From NCBI GenBank assembly GCA_002490705.1, contig DKUO01000032.1, positions 2,174 through 66,173 of the forward strand: a DNA stretch of 64,000 nucleotides. The letters run 5' to 3'. The translations under genes and the position numbers were made by a program. The notes below the pieces were generated by a model. That model ran no database searches. It worked only from the letters and a program-made list of their open reading frames with translations, and was not told the DNA's origin. Source of the DNA: Lachnospiraceae bacterium UBA7202. Its GTDB lineage: Bacteria > Bacillota > Clostridia > Lachnospirales > Lachnospiraceae. Of the stretch, positions 62,009 through 64,000 are shown piece by piece (the stretch's first letter is position 1; each line of letters begins with the position of its first letter).

Positions 62009-62905
62009 TTACCGCTTCGGTTCAAATTTTCTCGCCGGGTTTCCGACTACCGTAACGCCGGATTCCACATTCTTTGTCACAACGGCTCCCATGCCGATAA
62101 AACTGTCCGCTCCCAAAGACACCCGGTTGCGAAGCGTAGCATTCACGCCCACATACGTCCGCTCCCCTATGTCCACAAACCCGGCCACCGTAATTCCGGC
62201 AGTCAGTTCCGCATTTTTGTGCAGATGCGCTTCATGTCCTACATGGATCAGACCATCCAGCTTCACATAGTCTTCCAGAATGGTGTCCCCGCATCCGCCT
62301 GCCGCCACATTATTGCAGGCGCCGATCTCCACATGGTTTCCTATGATTACCCTTCCGAGCGTGGCAATTCTTTGTTTGTTCCCCGCCTCATCCACATACA
62401 TGGTAAAGCTTGTGGAACCGATCACCGCCCTCTCGTTGCAGAAAAAATCATCCCCTATCACTGCGTTTTTAATCACGCTCCCGGCCAATATTCTGGCATT
62501 CTTTCCTATCACAACGTCATGCCCGATCAAACATCCCGGTTCAATGTACGCGCCGGAACCAATCCGCACATTCTCCCCCAGATAATACCCCTCCGGTGTG
62601 AGCTGATAACTTCGTTTTGCATCCGCATTGTTTTTTTCCTGCGCGAAATGATTGACAAACTCCGCATAGGACAGCTGGGGACTTTTACAAAACACAAAAC
62701 AATTGCCCTCGCGCAGGCTGTCCTGTATTTCTATCCCCTCCTCTGCAAAGACAAGGCAATCTCGAAGCCCCTCCAAATTTTGAATCAAATGTTCCACCTT
62801 TTTTGCCACATACATCGCCGTATGCGGTTTGGGGCTGCCGATATAGGAGACGCCGTGTACCGTAAAATTATAATTAGCATCTATCTTATTTACCGAATAT
62901 TCCAT
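62009..62905 (-). CDS. LpxD-like hexapeptide-repeat acyltransferase
   Basis: A 298-residue protein. The first 110 residues form an alpha/beta domain like the N-terminus of LpxD (HGVSYIGSPKPHTAMYVAKK, LVFAEEGIEIQD). Residues 110-290 form a left-handed beta-helix of hexapeptide repeats (VRIGSGAYIEPGCLIGHDVV, IGKNARILAGSVIK, YVGVNATLRNRVSLGADSF) with the conserved HVGHEAHLHKN block. LpxD enzymes add 3-hydroxyacyl chains to amino sugars. Since this is a Gram-positive context, lipid A is unlikely; N-acylation of a surface amino sugar is more likely. The gene is read after the MaoC gene with a 13-base gap. Confidence 0.85.
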   Translation of the reverse strand: MEYSVNKIDANYNFTVHGVSYIGSPKPHTAMYVAKKVEHLIQNLEGLRDCLVFAEEGIEIQDSLREGNCFVFCKSPQLSYAEFVNHFAQEKNNADAKRSYQLTPEGYYLGENVRIGSGAYIEPGCLIGHDVVIGKNARILAGSVIKNAVIGDDFFCNERAVIGSTSFTMYVDEAGNKQRIATLGRVIIGNHVEIGACNNVAAGGCGDTILEDYVKLDGLIHVGHEAHLHKNAELTAGITVAGFVDIGERTYVGVNATLRNRVSLGADSFIGMGAVVTKNVESGVTVVGNPARKFEPKR

Positions 62906-62918
62906 TTCCGCTCTCCCG

Positions 62919-63329
62919 TCAGTCCCCTCTCCTGTCCGCTTCTTCCCATTTCACCGTCGTTTCTCCGTCAAGGACTGTTTCTCCTTTTTGGTTTTTGCAT
63001 AAAGTTCTCAAAGTGTATTTATCTTTCGGCAGACAGTCTGTCACCGTCACGGAAACCTCTATCGAATCTCCGATATAGACCGGCCGGACATACTGAAAAG
63101 TCTGCGAGAGCAAAATCGTCCCGCTGCCCGGCAGATAATTCCCGAGAATCATGGAAATCGCATTGGTACAAAAAAGACCGTGCGCGATTCTCTTTCCGAA
63201 TCTGGACTGCTTTGCATATGCCTCGTCCAGATGAATCGGATTCCGGTCGCCCGACACCTCCGCAATCTTCTGAATGGTTTCTTCGTCGGCAACTATCACT
63301 TTTTTGTAACTGCTTCCCGTCTCCAGCAT
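62919..63329 (-). CDS. MaoC-family (R)-specific enoyl hydratase
   Basis: A 136-residue hot-dog-fold protein. The catalytic Asp/His region is clear: VSGDRNPIHLDEAYAKQSRF then GKRIAHGLFC (about residues 25-55). These enzymes add water to crotonyl- or longer enoyl-CoA/ACP to give (R)-3-hydroxyacyl groups. The partner downstream is an LpxD-like transferase that would use exactly such a group, so the pair may make and transfer a 3-hydroxyacyl decoration. It starts 18 bases after the oxidoreductase stop. Confidence 0.88.
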   Translation of the reverse strand: MLETGSSYKKVIVADEETIQKIAEVSGDRNPIHLDEAYAKQSRFGKRIAHGLFCTNAISMILGNYLPGSGTILLSQTFQYVRPVYIGDSIEVSVTVTDCLPKDKYTLRTLCKNQKGETVLDGETTVKWEEADRRGD

Positions 63330-63347
63330 ATTTTCTCCGTTTCAGTT

Positions 63348-64000
63348 CTAAGGCTTGGGAAATCTCCCCTGAAAATCTATCGTCGCGCATTCCTCCAGCG
63401 GGAACTTCACGCTGCATCCCTCCGCCGCCGACTTATAGATTGCCAGTACAAGCTCCAACGCTCTCTTGCCGTCCATAGCCGTCACATAAGGCTGTCTGTC
63501 ATTTGTGATGGCATTGATCATATCCGCGTACAGAGGCGTATGGCCGTATCCGTACACATTCGGCGGATTCTCATGAAATTTTGCTTTCACCTCCTCGGGA
63601 TCATCCAAAAGATCCGAAAACCGCCATTCCTCAATCACGTTGACAGATTGGCCACCCGCTTTGACCGTTCCCTTTTCCCCAAACAGATAAAGCGTCTCCT
63701 CCAAATTGCTGGGATAGATATCCGTCGTTCCCTCCACGATGCCATAGCTTCCGTTCTTAAACTTAATCAACGCGATCCCCATATCCTCCGCTTCAATATA
63801 ATCATGGTTCAGCCTGTCCGTCATGCCGACCACCTCGTCGATCTCGCCGCCCATCATCCAACGCAGAAGATCTATGTTGTGAATGCACTGGTTCATAAGC
63901 GCGCCGCCGTCCTGTTCCCATGTGCCGCGCCACGACGCCCTGTCGTAATATTCATGGTTTCTGCACCATCTGATATGGGCTGTCCCGTAAAACAGCCTGC
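63348..64000 (-). CDS. Gfo/Idh/MocA-family oxidoreductase (N-terminus outside window)
   Basis: The minus-strand frame is open to the right edge, so the NAD-binding N-terminal domain lies beyond the window. The visible 216 residues are the C-terminal substrate domain: WRGTWEQDGGALMNQCIHNI then DLLRWMMGG is the family signature (the His-Asp pair acts in catalysis), followed by YGIVEGTTDIYPSNLEETLY and a Gly-rich end. Family members oxidise or reduce sugars, for example UDP-GlcNAc 3-dehydrogenase (WbpB/GnnA type), as the first step to 3-amino sugars. It heads the set with MaoC and LpxD-like genes. Confidence 0.88.
   Translation of the reverse strand, partial: RLFYGTAHIRWCRNHEYYDRASWRGTWEQDGGALMNQCIHNIDLLRWMMGGEIDEVVGMTDRLNHDYIEAEDMGIALIKFKNGSYGIVEGTTDIYPSNLEETLYLFGEKGTVKAGGQSVNVIEEWRFSDLLDDPEEVKAKFHENPPNVYGYGHTPLYADMINAITNDRQPYVTAMDGKRALELVLAIYKSAAEGCSVKFPLEECATIDFQGRFPKP

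Overview
The window looks like a chromosomal piece of a Clostridia genome, most likely Lachnospiraceae. The signs are moderate GC with dense minus-strand operons, AGGAGG-type ribosome sites, a BspA-like leucine-rich surface protein, two GH94 glycan phosphorylases, an AddAB recombination enzyme, a XylFII/LytS/YesN-style sugar-sensing cascade and a Hol_Tox-type small membrane toxin. No rRNA, tRNA or CRISPR array was seen. Most genes lie on the minus strand.

Region 1 (1-11.2 kb) is accessory. It holds the 5' part of a leucine-rich-repeat surface protein, one intact and two broken copies of an Rpn/PD-(D/E)XK nuclease-transposase locus with a repeated upstream region, a probable IS200/IS605 right-end remnant, an HD-domain phosphohydrolase paired with a YwgA/Panacea-like protein, a decayed IS110 element, and a TetR regulator with a CPBP membrane protease.

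Region 2 (11.3-20.9 kb) is a phosphorolytic oligosaccharide module: two MalF/MalG-type permeases, a lipoprotein binding protein, two GH94 phosphorylases and an AraC regulator. No ATPase gene is present, so a shared MsmX-type ATPase is the likely energiser.

Region 3 (21-31.3 kb) holds a divergent XRE regulator and membrane Ser/Thr kinase, an MBOAT/SGNH O-acylation pair, dinB with a LexA-like box inside its promoter, an unknown 87-residue protein, an inositol-phosphatase-like gene next to an NhaC antiporter, and an ECF sigma factor with a membrane protein whose outer domain resembles that of FtsX.

Region 4 (31.4-39.7 kb) carries a HigA antitoxin with an internal deletion, remains of a toxin locus, a cysteine desulfurase, a small type I toxin-antitoxin candidate with convergent promoters and a shared 5' leader, a BlaI/BlaR1-like pair and a heterodimeric ABC exporter.

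Region 5 (39.7-50.6 kb) is one sugar-sensing and uptake unit. A membrane-anchored binding protein, a LytS-type kinase and a YesN-type regulator are followed by a lipoprotein binding protein, then a binding protein, a tandem ATPase and two paralogous permeases.

Region 6 (50.6-64 kb) holds a DHH phosphoesterase, addBA, metNI without a metQ, and a glycan-modification cluster: a CgeB-like glycosyltransferase on the plus strand, then an LpxD-like acyltransferase, a MaoC hydratase and a Gfo/Idh/MocA oxidoreductase that runs off the right edge.
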